A DNA stretch of 64,000 bases from BRHc4a sp049323755 (GTDB lineage: Bacteria; Bacillota; Desulfotomaculia; Desulfotomaculales; Desulfocucumaceae): positions 91,034-155,033 of the forward strand of contig JBMOPE010000030.1 in the NCBI GenBank assembly GCA_049323755.1. Reading direction: 5' to 3'. The notes below the pieces were generated by a model. The model did not search any database. It was not told the DNA's origin and saw nothing but the letters and a program-made list of their open reading frames with translations. Numbering within the stretch: position 1 is the stretch's first letter; every line of letters starts with the position of its first letter. Both the position numbers and the translations under genes were made by a program. Of this stretch, positions 51,606-60,958 are shown piece after piece.

Positions 51606-52532
51606 ATGAAAGAGAATCAGGTCAGCCGCACTGCGCTGTTAATGGCCTATGTCCGTGGCTACCACGCCACGCATGGCGATCTTAAGATCTTTGAGGACAA
51701 TCTGGCCTATCAGTTACTTAAAGATGATGAACGGGCAATCTTTGACGAGCAATTTACGCCGCCTGTGGAGCTCATTAAAGCTGTTGACCCTGTAGGCGCT
51801 GCGTCGTGCCATGACCAGGCAGCCTGTCTTGCCTGGGCGCTGCGGGTGATACCGAGCGCGTCCCACAGCCTTAGCCGCTCGCGGTATACGGAGGATGCCC
51901 TTGAGGAGGCTGTCGGCCAGGGGGTGCGGCAGTATGTGATACTGGGTGCAGGTATGGATACTTTCACCTTTAGGCGGCCGGAGATGTTAGAGCAGCTTCA
52001 GGTTTTTGAGGTGGATCATCCTGCCACGCAAGACTTTAAGCGCTCTCGCATTGCTGAGCTGGGCTGGGACCTTCCCGCGCAGCTGCACTTTATTCCGGTG
52101 GATTTCACCAGGGAGAGCCTGACAGAGTCACTTGGGCGCTCAGCATATAACTCCCAGGCACTGAGCTTCTTTAGCTGGCTGGGAGTGACCTATTACCTGC
52201 CCACTGAGGCGGTGTTTGCCACATTAAAAGCCTGTGCCGAGGTCGCCCCTTCTGGCAGCAGTGTTATATTTGATTACATGGATACTGACGCATTTGTTCC
52301 CGGGAGAGCTGCCAAACGCATACAAATGTCGATGGAGAAATGCCGGGAGTGGGGTGAGCCGCTGATAACCGGCTTCGAGCCGTCCACGCTGGCCGAAGAG
52401 CTGGCACATATTGGACTGCGCCTCCAAGAAGATTTGAGCCCGTCCGACATACAGGAACGTTACTTCCAGGGACGCACGGATGGCTATTATGCCTGCGAGC
52501 ATGTCCACTTTGCCTGGGCAGTGGTGGAATAA
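51606..52532 (+). CDS. Class I SAM-dependent methyltransferase (leucine carboxyl methyltransferase-like)
   Basis: 308 aa of the LCM/TIGR00027 type. SAM-binding YVILGAGMDTFTFRRPE near residue 105, acidic VFEVDHPATQDFKRSR near 125, HFIPVDFTRESLTESL near 155 and FSWLGVTYYLP near 185. Probably O-methylates a carboxylate or hydroxyl of a small molecule or polyketide. The ATG has an AGAGGAGGAA ribosome site. It lies behind an AraC regulator. GC content is a little higher than that of the neighbouring genes. Confidence 0.85.
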   Translation: MKENQVSRTALLMAYVRGYHATHGDLKIFEDNLAYQLLKDDERAIFDEQFTPPVELIKAVDPVGAASCHDQAACLAWALRVIPSASHSLSRSRYTEDALEEAVGQGVRQYVILGAGMDTFTFRRPEMLEQLQVFEVDHPATQDFKRSRIAELGWDLPAQLHFIPVDFTRESLTESLGRSAYNSQALSFFSWLGVTYYLPTEAVFATLKACAEVAPSGSSVIFDYMDTDAFVPGRAAKRIQMSMEKCREWGEPLITGFEPSTLAEELAHIGLRLQEDLSPSDIQERYFQGRTDGYYACEHVHFAWAVVE

Positions 52533-52566
52533 TAGAGGAGTTAGGATTGAAATGCTCATTCTGTCG

Positions 52567-52595
52567 GAACTCAGAACTCAGGACTCAGAACTCAG
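52567..52595. repeat. 7-bp tandem array (GAACTCA)n, left arm
   Basis: Four units of GAACTCA (one GGACTCA). An inverted array follows at 52768-52795, giving a mirror-like flanking of the region 52596-52767. Confidence 0.75.
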
Positions 52596-52630
52596 AATCC
52601 CGGGCATTCCTTTAAGCTCACCCTCTCATT

Positions 52631-52703
52631 TGTCATTGCGAGCGTTTAGCGAAGCAATCTCTCCCGTGAGATCGCCACGTCGTTATCGCTCCTCGCGATG
52701 ACA
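52631..52703. repeat. TGTCATTGCGAG palindromic dispersed element
   Basis: TGTCATTGCGAG and CTCGCGATGACA form the ends (one mismatch) of a 73-bp imperfect palindrome with GCAATCTC/GAGATCGC inside. Elements of this type with TTGCGAG...AGCGAAGC occur in many genomes. Confidence 0.75.
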
Positions 52704-52767
52704 GGATAGCGCAAGCGGCGCCACACTTTTATCCTTTATTGTGCCACTTAAAAAGTGGCAGGGTGTC

Positions 52768-52795
52768 TGAGTTCTGGGTTCTGAGTTCTGAGTTC
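52768..52795. repeat. 7-bp tandem array (TGAGTTC)n, right arm
   Basis: Four units of TGAGTTC (one TGGGTTC), the exact complement of the array at 52567. Confidence 0.75.
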
Positions 52796-52796
52796 C

Positions 52797-52836
52797 GCCG
52801 TCGCAAGACGGCAACGCCCGTTTGGGCGTTTATTTA
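52797..52836. repeat. AACGCCC double-hairpin repeat, copy 4
   Basis: GCCGTC/GACGGC then AACGCCC/GGGCGTT and TTATTTAT. It touches the stop codon of the leftward phosphotransferase gene and may serve as terminator for both sides. Confidence 0.7.
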
Positions 52837-55481
52837 TCATCCATTATTTGGACAAACCCCTGGGTTCCGTTCACTCGAATGTAAGCGCCGTCTTTGATAA
52901 TTTCCGTTGCCTTGTCGATGCCCACCACCGCAGGAATGCCGTATTCCCGCGCCACCACCGCGCCATGTGTCATAAGGCCGCCTACTTCGGTCACCAGGCC
53001 CGCCGCTAGCGGGAATAGCGGTGTCCAGGCAGGATCGGTGTACGGCGCCACCAGTATATCTCCCTTTTCCATTTTAGCATCTTCCAGCTTGAGGACAATC
53101 CGGGCACGGCCCTCAACGTGTCCGGCAGACACCGGGCTCCCCGCCAGCGCCCCCGGCGGGACGTGCGCTCCCGGTTTGGCAGTAATAATTTCTCCCTCGC
53201 TGGTTATGGCCCGGGGAGGAGTCAGCTTTTCATTATTTCGGAATTTTTCTTTTCGTGTGGCTATAATATTGCGGTCTAATCGCCGGGTTTCTATCACTTC
53301 TTTTATTTCCTGCAGAGACAGCCAAAAAACCTCCTCCGGATGATCAAGGATTCCGGCCGCAGCCAGTTTGGCGGCCTCCTGTAGAACAGCCTGCTTGATT
53401 ATATCGAAATTCTGCACAACAAAATATTTGGGGTGTTCCCTGATCCCGATCAATGAGCGGTAAACCTTTATCAGCCGCTGCATGCGCCTGGCCTTAAAAA
53501 AGCCCCGGGGCGTTTGCCTCAGTCGATCCAGCAGCCTTTCGGCGGCAAGTTCAGCCTCCTCTCTGCCTGCCAGAAAATCAAGGCGGTGCTGCCCTGGCCT
53601 GACGCCTTTAATATGGCTAAGGATAGCGGGGACCAGTTGGGTGGGAGCCTCACGCCAGCGCCGCCGGGTCACGTCGATTTCCCCGGTGCCCCGCATGCCG
53701 TATCGCTCGAAGAAACTCATGAAATCAGGCAGAACAGCTTCTCCGCCGGGAACAGCCTTCAGACCGTCAAAAAATGTCTTGTCGTCCGCCTGCTTCAGGT
53801 ATTCGATCACCGCCGGATGATCTCTCAGGGCGTCGGCAACATCTCCCAGCGCCAGCCCCATTTCGGTGGTCACATTCCCCGGCGGGGATTTGCTGATGAC
53901 GCCCAGTTCCGCCGTGTCACCCAGCCACTTTTGGGAAAGGTGTTCAATGAGCTTATACGTAATAATCACTGCCGGAATATATTGGGCTACCATCGGAACA
54001 ACCGCTGGCATCAGGGTAGGCAACATTTCCTGAATCTGTGTAATTCTGTCCGCACCGGACACTTCTTGCAGCTTGATCCTGTTTTCCCTGATTTTTTCGG
54101 TGATAAACCGGTTCAACTCATTCATGGCCTGGTAATTGTCCCGGTACAATATATTTCTAAGGACGTCAAAGGCTGTCGGAAAGACCTTTTTTACCAGAGC
54201 TAACTCCACTTTTTTGCCAGGCTGCGCTGCTGCCTGAAAATCATCTCGCCCAATGAATTCCTGCACCGCCCGGCTCATCAATTCATCAAGATTGAGGAGC
54301 ATTTCGGGCAGTCTTTTCCTTGCCACCTTATACTCAAGCACCGGGGTCAGATCGAGATACAACCTGCTGCCGGCTTCAAGCAGCAGATCGCTCTCTGCCC
54401 GCAACGAACTTTTGCCTATAGGAACAAAAGTCCTTAGCACCGATATCCCCAGGGGCTTCATGGCCTCTGTCATCATTTGCGGATGGCCGATTGACAGGAA
54501 AAGGTGAAGTTTATCATCGGTGACCGTGGGAACGGGATAGAGTGTGGTAATCGGCCGGCTTTGTAAAATAAATATTTCGTTGTCAGCAAGACACCACTCT
54601 ATATCCTGAGGGCTTCCGAAGTGTTTTTCAATGCTTCGTCCCATCCGGGCCAGCCTGGCGGCCTGATGGTCCGATAAGGCCGGGGCAGTCTGCTGCTCTC
54701 CTTTAATCTCCACTTTTGCTGTTCCACCCTCAGGTCTGGCATAAATGGCCGTTTCTTTCCTGGCTATTTGCTTTTTGATCAATTTATCGGATTTCACCTG
54801 GTATAAGTCGGCAGAGACAATGCCTGATACCAGCGCTTCCCCCAGACCAAAACCGGCGTCAATGGATACGACCTTCCGGTTGCTGGTCACCGGGTCGGAG
54901 GTAAACATTATCCCGGAGACCTCGGGGAAGACCATCCGCTGCACCACTACAGACAGAAACACCGAACGGTGATCAAATTCATTTTGTGCGCGGTAGACAA
55001 TGGCCCGGTCAGTGAAAAGCGAAGCCCAGCATAGTTGAATAGCTCTCAGCAATTGATCGGCGCCCTTTACATTCAGATAGGTTTCCTGCTGGCCGGCAAA
55101 AGAAGCTGACGGTAGATCTTCGGCAGTGGCGCTGGACCGGACGGCATATTCCTGTTCTTCCCCCGACTTTTTCCAGCCGTCGATAATCGCAGCTTTAATC
55201 TTTTCGGGTATGGTGACCGACTGTAGGTAATCCCGGATCCTTTTTCCCAGCTTGCCGATTTCGTCCAGCTGATCCGGCTGCAGCCGGTCAAGCAAATCCA
55301 ATAGATCATCCATCTCATGGCTTGCTGCGATTAACTCCCGGTAGGCCGATGTGGTAACGCAAAATCCCTGGGGAACGGGAAATCCCGCCCTGCACATTTC
55401 CCCCAGGTTGGCGCCCTTTCCTCCAACTTCCGGTAGATTAGACTTATCGATATCTCCAAAGTACATTACATAAGCGGTCAT
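52830..55481 (-). CDS. rph: Rifamycin phosphotransferase-like (PEP-synthase superfamily) protein
   Basis: 883 aa, leftward. Residues 1-320 form an ATP-grasp PPDK_N domain (PEVGGKGANLGEMCRAGFPVPQ at the start; AVRSSATAEDLPSASFAGQQ near 117). Residues 330-770 form a helical middle domain. Residues 780-883 form the swivelling histidine domain with catalytic His839 in GGLMTHGAVVAREYG. PEP synthases carry the histidine domain in the middle plus a C-terminal TIM barrel; here the histidine domain is last, as in Rph enzymes that phosphorylate rifamycins with ATP. Co-transcribed with the upstream MFS exporter (42-bp gap). Substrate may be an unknown antibiotic rather than rifampicin. Confidence 0.8.
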   Translation of the reverse strand: MTAYVMYFGDIDKSNLPEVGGKGANLGEMCRAGFPVPQGFCVTTSAYRELIAASHEMDDLLDLLDRLQPDQLDEIGKLGKRIRDYLQSVTIPEKIKAAIIDGWKKSGEEQEYAVRSSATAEDLPSASFAGQQETYLNVKGADQLLRAIQLCWASLFTDRAIVYRAQNEFDHRSVFLSVVVQRMVFPEVSGIMFTSDPVTSNRKVVSIDAGFGLGEALVSGIVSADLYQVKSDKLIKKQIARKETAIYARPEGGTAKVEIKGEQQTAPALSDHQAARLARMGRSIEKHFGSPQDIEWCLADNEIFILQSRPITTLYPVPTVTDDKLHLFLSIGHPQMMTEAMKPLGISVLRTFVPIGKSSLRAESDLLLEAGSRLYLDLTPVLEYKVARKRLPEMLLNLDELMSRAVQEFIGRDDFQAAAQPGKKVELALVKKVFPTAFDVLRNILYRDNYQAMNELNRFITEKIRENRIKLQEVSGADRITQIQEMLPTLMPAVVPMVAQYIPAVIITYKLIEHLSQKWLGDTAELGVISKSPPGNVTTEMGLALGDVADALRDHPAVIEYLKQADDKTFFDGLKAVPGGEAVLPDFMSFFERYGMRGTGEIDVTRRRWREAPTQLVPAILSHIKGVRPGQHRLDFLAGREEAELAAERLLDRLRQTPRGFFKARRMQRLIKVYRSLIGIREHPKYFVVQNFDIIKQAVLQEAAKLAAAGILDHPEEVFWLSLQEIKEVIETRRLDRNIIATRKEKFRNNEKLTPPRAITSEGEIITAKPGAHVPPGALAGSPVSAGHVEGRARIVLKLEDAKMEKGDILVAPYTDPAWTPLFPLAAGLVTEVGGLMTHGAVVAREYGIPAVVGIDKATEIIKDGAYIRVNGTQGFVQIMDDK

Positions 55482-55523
55482 TTGTGTGCTCCTTTTAATG
55501 GGACTGATAAAATGCTTCAGAGA

Positions 55524-57143
55524 TCATGAGTCGTTATGCTCGCCGGTATCGCTGTAATATTCATCACCCCGGAGGGCGCGCTCCGGCAGGAAGAATGTTC
55601 CGATGAAGCAGAGCACGGCGAACACGAGACCAACCTCAAATAAATTAGTGATGCCTGCAGTGAGAGAAACCTTCACGGCGTGCAAAAGCTGAGAATACAT
55701 TTCCCGGCCTGCTGCTCCGAACTGGGCAAACTGATCGGCGATAGCCCTTTGAGCTTGTTCGGTCAGCAGGTTTTGCGGATTAAGACTGGTTATGTCACCT
55801 GTCAGCTTCTTTAATTTTTCCGGCAGGGCGGAGCTTAATCTATCCTGAAATCCGCGATTTAATATTGATCCGAAAATAGAGGCGGCAATTACTCCTCCGA
55901 GAGATGCCACAAACTGCTGGGTGGAGTTGACGGTTCCCATAATCCGGTAGGGAAAGGCATTTTGGACGGCAATATTGAGCAATGGCATAAGGGAGCCAAC
56001 CCCCAGTCCGAGCACCACCATATTAAGGATGACAGCAGGGTAGCCAGTGTTGATATCCATAGTCATGAAAAGAATGGTGCCCAGTACGATAAACGCCGCG
56101 CTGATGTGGGACAGTACCCGGTACCTGCCAGTTTTTGTCATAACCTGTCCGGAAATGATGCTGCCGACGATAAAGCTGATCATCATGGGCGACATTACCA
56201 GTCCGCTGTTCCGGGCATTCAGTCCGATAACACCCTGGATAAACAGGGGCAGAAACATTACGCTGCCGAACATCGCCATGGATACGAGAATCCCTAGAAT
56301 AAGCGATGTGGAAAAAATCCGATTTTGAAACAAAGCAGGTTTTATGATGGGGTCGGAAGCCCTGCGCTCAAACCAGATAAACAGCGCCAGCATAATTGCG
56401 CCTCCTCCGAACAAAGCCAGCTCCACCGGAGACGTCCAGGCATACTTCGTCCCGGCCCAGGTGAACCCCAGTAATATGGGTATCAGGCCGATTACCAGAA
56501 TAGCCGACCCGATCCAGTCTATCTTGACCTGCTCATCCGCGCGGACTTTGGGTAAAGAGAGCATAACTCCGATAATGGCCAGCACCGCGAAGGGCAGGTT
56601 AATGTAAAACACCCAGCGCCAGGAGAATGTGTCGGTAATCCAGCCACCGATGACAGGGCCGATAATGCTGGACAATCCAAATACCGCCCCCATGACTCCC
56701 ATCCAGCGGCCACGCTCCTTAGGGTTAAAGATATCCCCTACCGTCGCCCTTGGCATGCTCATCATTGCGCCGGCCCCGATTCCCTGCAGCCCCCTTGCCA
56801 CCACCAGTTCCGTCATTGTAACGGCCTGGCCGCAGATAGCCGACCCAACCCCGAAAATTACCAGTCCGAAGATGTAAAAAGGCCTCCGCCCATATACATC
56901 GGATAGCTTTCCATAGACCGGAACGGTCACCGCCGAAGTGAGCATGTATGCGCTGAATAACCAGGCATACAGTGAGAATCCCTGCAAGTCCCCGATGATG
57001 GTGGGTATGGCGGTGGAGACAATGGTCTGGTCCATGGAGGAAAAGAACATGGTCACCATGACGGTGGCCAGTGCCCACCATTTACGCTTTCCGGTGATTT
57101 GATTGGTAGTTTGCACATTTTGTCTTAACGCATACGTTGTCAT
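55524..57143 (-). CDS. MFS DHA2-family drug exporter (EmrB/QacA-like)
   Basis: 539 aa with 14 predicted membrane helices. Family motifs: MDQTIVSTAIPTIIGD in helix 1, GKLSDVYGRRPFYI in the loop 2-3, GLQGIGAGAMMSM in helix 4 and GPVIGGWITD in helix 5, the antiporter motif C. It exports toxic compounds against protons. ATG at 57143 has GGGGGA 7 nt before it; longer frames lack a site. It is the first gene of the leftward operon with the phosphotransferase and is divergent from the MarR/GbsR-like regulator. Confidence 0.89.
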   Translation of the reverse strand: MTTYALRQNVQTTNQITGKRKWWALATVMVTMFFSSMDQTIVSTAIPTIIGDLQGFSLYAWLFSAYMLTSAVTVPVYGKLSDVYGRRPFYIFGLVIFGVGSAICGQAVTMTELVVARGLQGIGAGAMMSMPRATVGDIFNPKERGRWMGVMGAVFGLSSIIGPVIGGWITDTFSWRWVFYINLPFAVLAIIGVMLSLPKVRADEQVKIDWIGSAILVIGLIPILLGFTWAGTKYAWTSPVELALFGGGAIMLALFIWFERRASDPIIKPALFQNRIFSTSLILGILVSMAMFGSVMFLPLFIQGVIGLNARNSGLVMSPMMISFIVGSIISGQVMTKTGRYRVLSHISAAFIVLGTILFMTMDINTGYPAVILNMVVLGLGVGSLMPLLNIAVQNAFPYRIMGTVNSTQQFVASLGGVIAASIFGSILNRGFQDRLSSALPEKLKKLTGDITSLNPQNLLTEQAQRAIADQFAQFGAAGREMYSQLLHAVKVSLTAGITNLFEVGLVFAVLCFIGTFFLPERALRGDEYYSDTGEHNDS

Positions 57144-57294
57144 GTCATAGTCCCCCTTCATCAATAGTATTTTCATCTCCAAAACTAAAATTCGATACAC
57201 GCTGTGTTATATAAATTAAAACACCACGAAGCTGATAAAAGACGGGCAGAGAATCCGGATGAACGGGACCGAAGGTTATGAGAGCTTTTGCAGG

Positions 57295-57346
57295 CATATA
57301 TTTTTTATTATGTTTAATTGTAATTAAACGAATTAATCAATATAAT
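57295..57346. promoter_or_regulatory. Divergent promoters sharing one regulator palindrome
   Basis: GTTTAATT-GT-AATTAAAC (57312-57329) is a perfect 8-bp-arm palindrome. Rightward, TTGTAA (57318-57323) and TATAAT (57341-57346) have a 17-bp spacer. Leftward, TTACAA (complement of 57318-57323) and TATATG (complement of 57295-57300) also have 17 bp. Both -35 boxes are the same six bases inside the palindrome. A MarR-type repressor would block both promoters at once. Confidence 0.75.
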
Positions 57347-57376
57347 GGAATATATAGCCCAGGGAGGTGATCGGGA

Positions 57377-57865
57377 ATAGATAACAAAGAGCTAGAGTTT
57401 AGCGAGGAAATGGGACTTTTGATGGAAAAGTCGGGTGGGTCCAGGACCCTGGGCAGGGTTTTTGGCTATCTGCTGCTGGCCGATAAGCCAAGGACCCTGG
57501 ATCAGATAGCCAATGACCTCCTTTTCAGCAAGGCCACGGCTTCTCTTACTGTTCGCCAGGGACTGCTGCTTCACTTCTTTGAAAAGGTTAGCATACCCGG
57601 CGAGCGCAAGGATTACTACAGGGCAAACATACAGTCGTGGATTAATGCCGCCTCCGACCATATTAAGGTATTGTCGGTTTGGGATGCGCTTATAGACCGG
57701 GGACTCGAACTTTTACATCCGGACAACAGGGCGGCCCTGGAAAATCTTAAAGACATGAAGGATTATTTCACTTTTTATCGCTGGTACCTGTCGGATTTTG
57801 AAGAGCAGTACAAACTCTGGAAAAAGGGCGAAATACGGATGGATCTAGAGGGCGGTAAACTATGA
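57377..57865 (+). CDS. MarR/GbsR-like transcriptional regulator, probable AUA start
   Basis: 162 aa if started at ATA 57377. A winged helix-turn-helix (TLDQIANDLLFSKATASLTVRQGL, about residues 40-62) with the family's opening GLLMEKSGGSRTLGRVFGYLLLA. A very strong GGGAGGTGA (57362-57370) sits correctly for ATA at 57377, but 39 nt from the first ATG (57410). No ATG, GTG or TTG lies between, and the extra residues ELEFSEEMG fit family N-termini. Its stop overlaps the ATPase start by four bases. It probably represses its own export operon and the divergent MFS operon. A sequencing error at the start codon is possible. Confidence 0.8.
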   Translation: MDNKELEFSEEMGLLMEKSGGSRTLGRVFGYLLLADKPRTLDQIANDLLFSKATASLTVRQGLLLHFFEKVSIPGERKDYYRANIQSWINAASDHIKVLSVWDALIDRGLELLHPDNRAALENLKDMKDYFTFYRWYLSDFEEQYKLWKKGEIRMDLEGGKL

Positions 57866-58572
57866 GTAAAAATATATTAATGAAGCTGGACCGTATAACC
57901 AGAACCTATGTTATGGGTGAGGTGCGGGTCGAGGCGCTGAAGGAAACCTCCCTGGACATTTATGAAGGCGAGCTGCTGGTGATACTTGGCCCCAGCGGGT
58001 CCGGCAAGAGCACTCTTCTTAACATTGTGGGCGGCATGGACCTGCCTTCCGGAGGCAGTGTCTATTGCGGAGGGGAAGACCTCAGCCAGGCCGGGGATGC
58101 CCGGCTGACCCTGTACAGGCGAAACGAAGTGGGATTTGTTTTTCAGTTCTACAACCTGATACCCGACCTTACCGCCAGTGAAAACGTGGAGCTGGCTGCC
58201 GGCCTGGTGGAAACGCCACTTTCCTCCGCCGGTGTGCTGAAGGAAGTAGGGCTGGGGGACAGGATGGGCCACTTTCCTTCCCAGCTCAGCGGCGGTGAGC
58301 AGCAGCGGGTTTCCATCGCCAGGGCAATGGTTAAAAATCCGAGGCTGCTGCTCTGCGACGAGCCCACCGGGGCACTTGATCACCAGACGGGCAAGCTTGT
58401 TCTGAGCTTACTGGCCGGTATCAACCGGGACCGGGGCAGCACCATGATTATAGTCACCCACAACACCGGCATTGGGGCCATGGCCCACCGGGTGGTGCGC
58501 ATGAGAAGCGGGGAAATTGCGGAGATTATTGAGAACAGCCAGCCGGTTCCCCCGGAAAGGATTGACTGGTAA
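57862..58572 (+). CDS. ABC transporter ATP-binding protein (LolD/MacB type)
   Basis: 236-aa ATPase of the MacB/LolD class. Walker A GPSGSGKST near residue 43, Q-loop VFQFYNLIP near 94, signature LSGGEQQRVSIARAM near 140 and Walker B LLLCDEPTGALD near 165, with a YRRNEVGF segment between. It powers the FtsX-like permease encoded next. ATGA overlap with the regulator gene, and TAATG overlap with the permease, indicate one operon. The likely cargo is a drug, peptide or other amphiphile. Confidence 0.92.
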   Translation: MSKNILMKLDRITRTYVMGEVRVEALKETSLDIYEGELLVILGPSGSGKSTLLNIVGGMDLPSGGSVYCGGEDLSQAGDARLTLYRRNEVGFVFQFYNLIPDLTASENVELAAGLVETPLSSAGVLKEVGLGDRMGHFPSQLSGGEQQRVSIARAMVKNPRLLLCDEPTGALDHQTGKLVLSLLAGINRDRGSTMIIVTHNTGIGAMAHRVVRMRSGEIAEIIENSQPVPPERIDW

Positions 58573-60947
58573 TGAGCGTTCTGCTTAGAAAGCTTTTCCG
58601 CACCATCTGGAATACCAGGGGCCAGTTCCTGGCGGTGAGCGCCGTGGTGGCCGTGGGTATAACCGTTTATATTTCAATGACCACCAGCTATTACAACCTT
58701 AACCGGTCCAAAGATGAATTCTACCGGGAGAATAATTTCGCCGACTACTATTTTCACGTGGTGAGGGCTCCGGAGCAGGTAACCAGGCAGATAGAGTCAC
58801 TGCCCGGAGTGGCTGCGGTCAACGGAAGGATACAAAAAGACGTTCCACTGGTAAAGGAGGGCAATCAAAGGGCTACTGCCAGGATAACCAGCTATCCTGT
58901 TCCAATGGAAGGGGTAAACCGTGTTCAGCTGCTGTCCGGGAGGTTATTTGAAAAGTACCCCCAGGGCGGGGGCGCTGAGGTTTTGGTGGACTCCCGGTAT
59001 TTTACGGCTAACCGGCTGTCCTTTAATGACATCATAAGCATAGTGGCTGAAGGCAGAAAGGTTCCCCTCACCGTGGTGGGCACAGGGACCGGGCCGGAGT
59101 TCACCTTCGCCATGAAGGACGCGGCCACCCTTATGCCCGACCCCGAGACCTTCGGGCTTGTTATGATGCCTTTAAACCAGGCCCAGCAGGCCTTAAATCT
59201 TCCCGGCCAGATAAACCAGGTAATTATAAAACTTTCACCCGGGGCTGATGAGGAAAAAGTGGCCGAGCAGGTCAAGGCGCTGCTTGAGCCGTACGGCAAC
59301 CTGTCCAGCTACCCGCTCAAAAAACAGCTTAGCCATGCCATACTGCAGGGAGAGCTGGACGGCCTCAAGGCCATTTCCGGCTTTATGCCGGTCATATTTC
59401 TGGGCATTGCGGCCGCTATTCAGATGGTGATGCTGGGCAGGATGATCAGGAGTCAGCGCCTGCAGATCGGCATAATGAAGGCGCTGGGCTACAACAACAG
59501 GCAGATAATGACTTACTATACCGCCTATTCCATGTCCTCTTCCCTGCTGGGGGCGCTGTTGGGCACTTTTATGGGAATTGGGCTGGCTTCTGTTATCTCC
59601 GGAGCCTATGCAGATGTTTTCAACCTGCCCCGGGCAATAGGAGGGGTAAACACCACTGCGGTGATTAACGGCTTTATCTTAAGCCTTTCGGTGGGGGCCG
59701 CCGCCGGCCTTTTAGCCTCAAGGAGAGTGGTGTCGGTCAATCCTGCCGAATCCATGCGCCCGGAGCCGCCCAAAAATGCCGGCAGCATTTTCCTGGAGCG
59801 TATTCCCCGGGTCTGGATGCTGCTGGACTCAACCTGGAAGATGAGCTTAAGGACTGCCCTTAGAAACAGGGGGCGGTTCACACTGGTGCTGGTGGGAGTA
59901 ACCTTTTCGGTGGGCCTGCTCGTTATGTCTCTGTTTGCCAATGATTCAATCGACTATATGATTAAAAAACAGTATTACCTTGACCAGCGCTATGATTATT
60001 TGGTGCGGTTCACCTCTCCGGTGAAGGAGAACGATTTGCTGGGCATTTCCCGCATTGAAGGAGTTATTAAATCAGAGCCGGTTTTTGAAATACCCGTTAA
60101 AATTCATTTTCAGGGAAAATCCCAGGAGGACTCCCTGCAGGGCATTCCCCGGGACTCAACCCTGAAAAGGCTGGAGGATCAAAATGGCCGGCCCCTGCAT
60201 ATACCGGAAGAAGGACTTCTGATCAGTGAAAAGACAGCCCAAAAGCTGGGTGTCCGGGAAGGCGACCAGCTGGAGATTGAAACTCTGCTGGGCACCGGCC
60301 CCTCCCGAAGGGCCACTATCACAGTGGTTGAAATCAACCGCCAGCTTGTGGGAGGGGGGTCGTATTTCAGCCTGGAACAGGCCAACCTGGTTATGCAGGA
60401 GAGGCGCCTTGTTTCCGGAGTCATGCTGAAGGTTGACCCTGGCAGGTCCGGGGCTTTGGAAGAAAAACTTAACGACATGAACAATGTTTCATCTATACTA
60501 AGCCGCCAGAAGGAACTGGACAACTTTAACAAAAACCTGGAAGCCATGGTATACTCCATAGCCATTATGGTTACCTTCGCGGTGGTGATGGGATTCGCCA
60601 TAGTATACAACTCCTCGGTTATCAGCTTTGCTGAGCGTAAAAGAGAGCTGGCGTCGTTAAGGGTGCTGGGCTTTACCAGCCGCGAGGTTTCAGGCCTTAT
60701 GTTAAAGGAAAATCTGCTGCAGTCACTGCTGGGAGTGGCCATCGGCCTCCCCTTCGGCAGGGTGATTAGCCAGGCGTACATTAATGCCGTAAGCACAGAC
60801 TTATTTACCATGCCTGTTGTTATATATCCCATGACATATTTTTGGTCGGCCCTGGGCGGTGTGTTTTTTATAATGGTAGCCCACCTGCTGGCTGTCAGGG
60901 GTGTTAAAAAACTTGACCTGGTGGATGTGCTGAAAAACAGGGACTAA
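58572..60947 (+). CDS. FtsX-like ABC transporter permease
   Basis: 791 aa. Two FtsX permease units, each with an N-terminal helix (FLAVSAVVAVGITVYISM near residue 20; LVLVGVTFSVGLLVMSLF near 440), a large extracytoplasmic domain (about 45-265 and 465-650) and three helices (about 275-390 and 660-780). Cytoplasmic RSQRLQIGIMKALG and RKRELASLRVLGF loops couple to the ATPase. It would work as a mechanotransmission exporter of the MacB type. Starts with ATG directly overlapping the ATPase stop. Confidence 0.9.
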   Translation: MSVLLRKLFRTIWNTRGQFLAVSAVVAVGITVYISMTTSYYNLNRSKDEFYRENNFADYYFHVVRAPEQVTRQIESLPGVAAVNGRIQKDVPLVKEGNQRATARITSYPVPMEGVNRVQLLSGRLFEKYPQGGGAEVLVDSRYFTANRLSFNDIISIVAEGRKVPLTVVGTGTGPEFTFAMKDAATLMPDPETFGLVMMPLNQAQQALNLPGQINQVIIKLSPGADEEKVAEQVKALLEPYGNLSSYPLKKQLSHAILQGELDGLKAISGFMPVIFLGIAAAIQMVMLGRMIRSQRLQIGIMKALGYNNRQIMTYYTAYSMSSSLLGALLGTFMGIGLASVISGAYADVFNLPRAIGGVNTTAVINGFILSLSVGAAAGLLASRRVVSVNPAESMRPEPPKNAGSIFLERIPRVWMLLDSTWKMSLRTALRNRGRFTLVLVGVTFSVGLLVMSLFANDSIDYMIKKQYYLDQRYDYLVRFTSPVKENDLLGISRIEGVIKSEPVFEIPVKIHFQGKSQEDSLQGIPRDSTLKRLEDQNGRPLHIPEEGLLISEKTAQKLGVREGDQLEIETLLGTGPSRRATITVVEINRQLVGGGSYFSLEQANLVMQERRLVSGVMLKVDPGRSGALEEKLNDMNNVSSILSRQKELDNFNKNLEAMVYSIAIMVTFAVVMGFAIVYNSSVISFAERKRELASLRVLGFTSREVSGLMLKENLLQSLLGVAIGLPFGRVISQAYINAVSTDLFTMPVVIYPMTYFWSALGGVFFIMVAHLLAVRGVKKLDLVDVLKNRD

Positions 60948-60958
60948 ACAGGAGGTCA

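Noticed and set aside
53514..54203. A 229-codon rightward frame opposite the phosphotransferase gene
   Set aside because: Antisense to a gene with clear domain structure; composition is that of a reverse-frame shadow.
52830..55481. Annotation as true phosphoenolpyruvate synthase
   Set aside because: The histidine domain is C-terminal and the PEP-binding TIM barrel is missing, which is the Rph layout.
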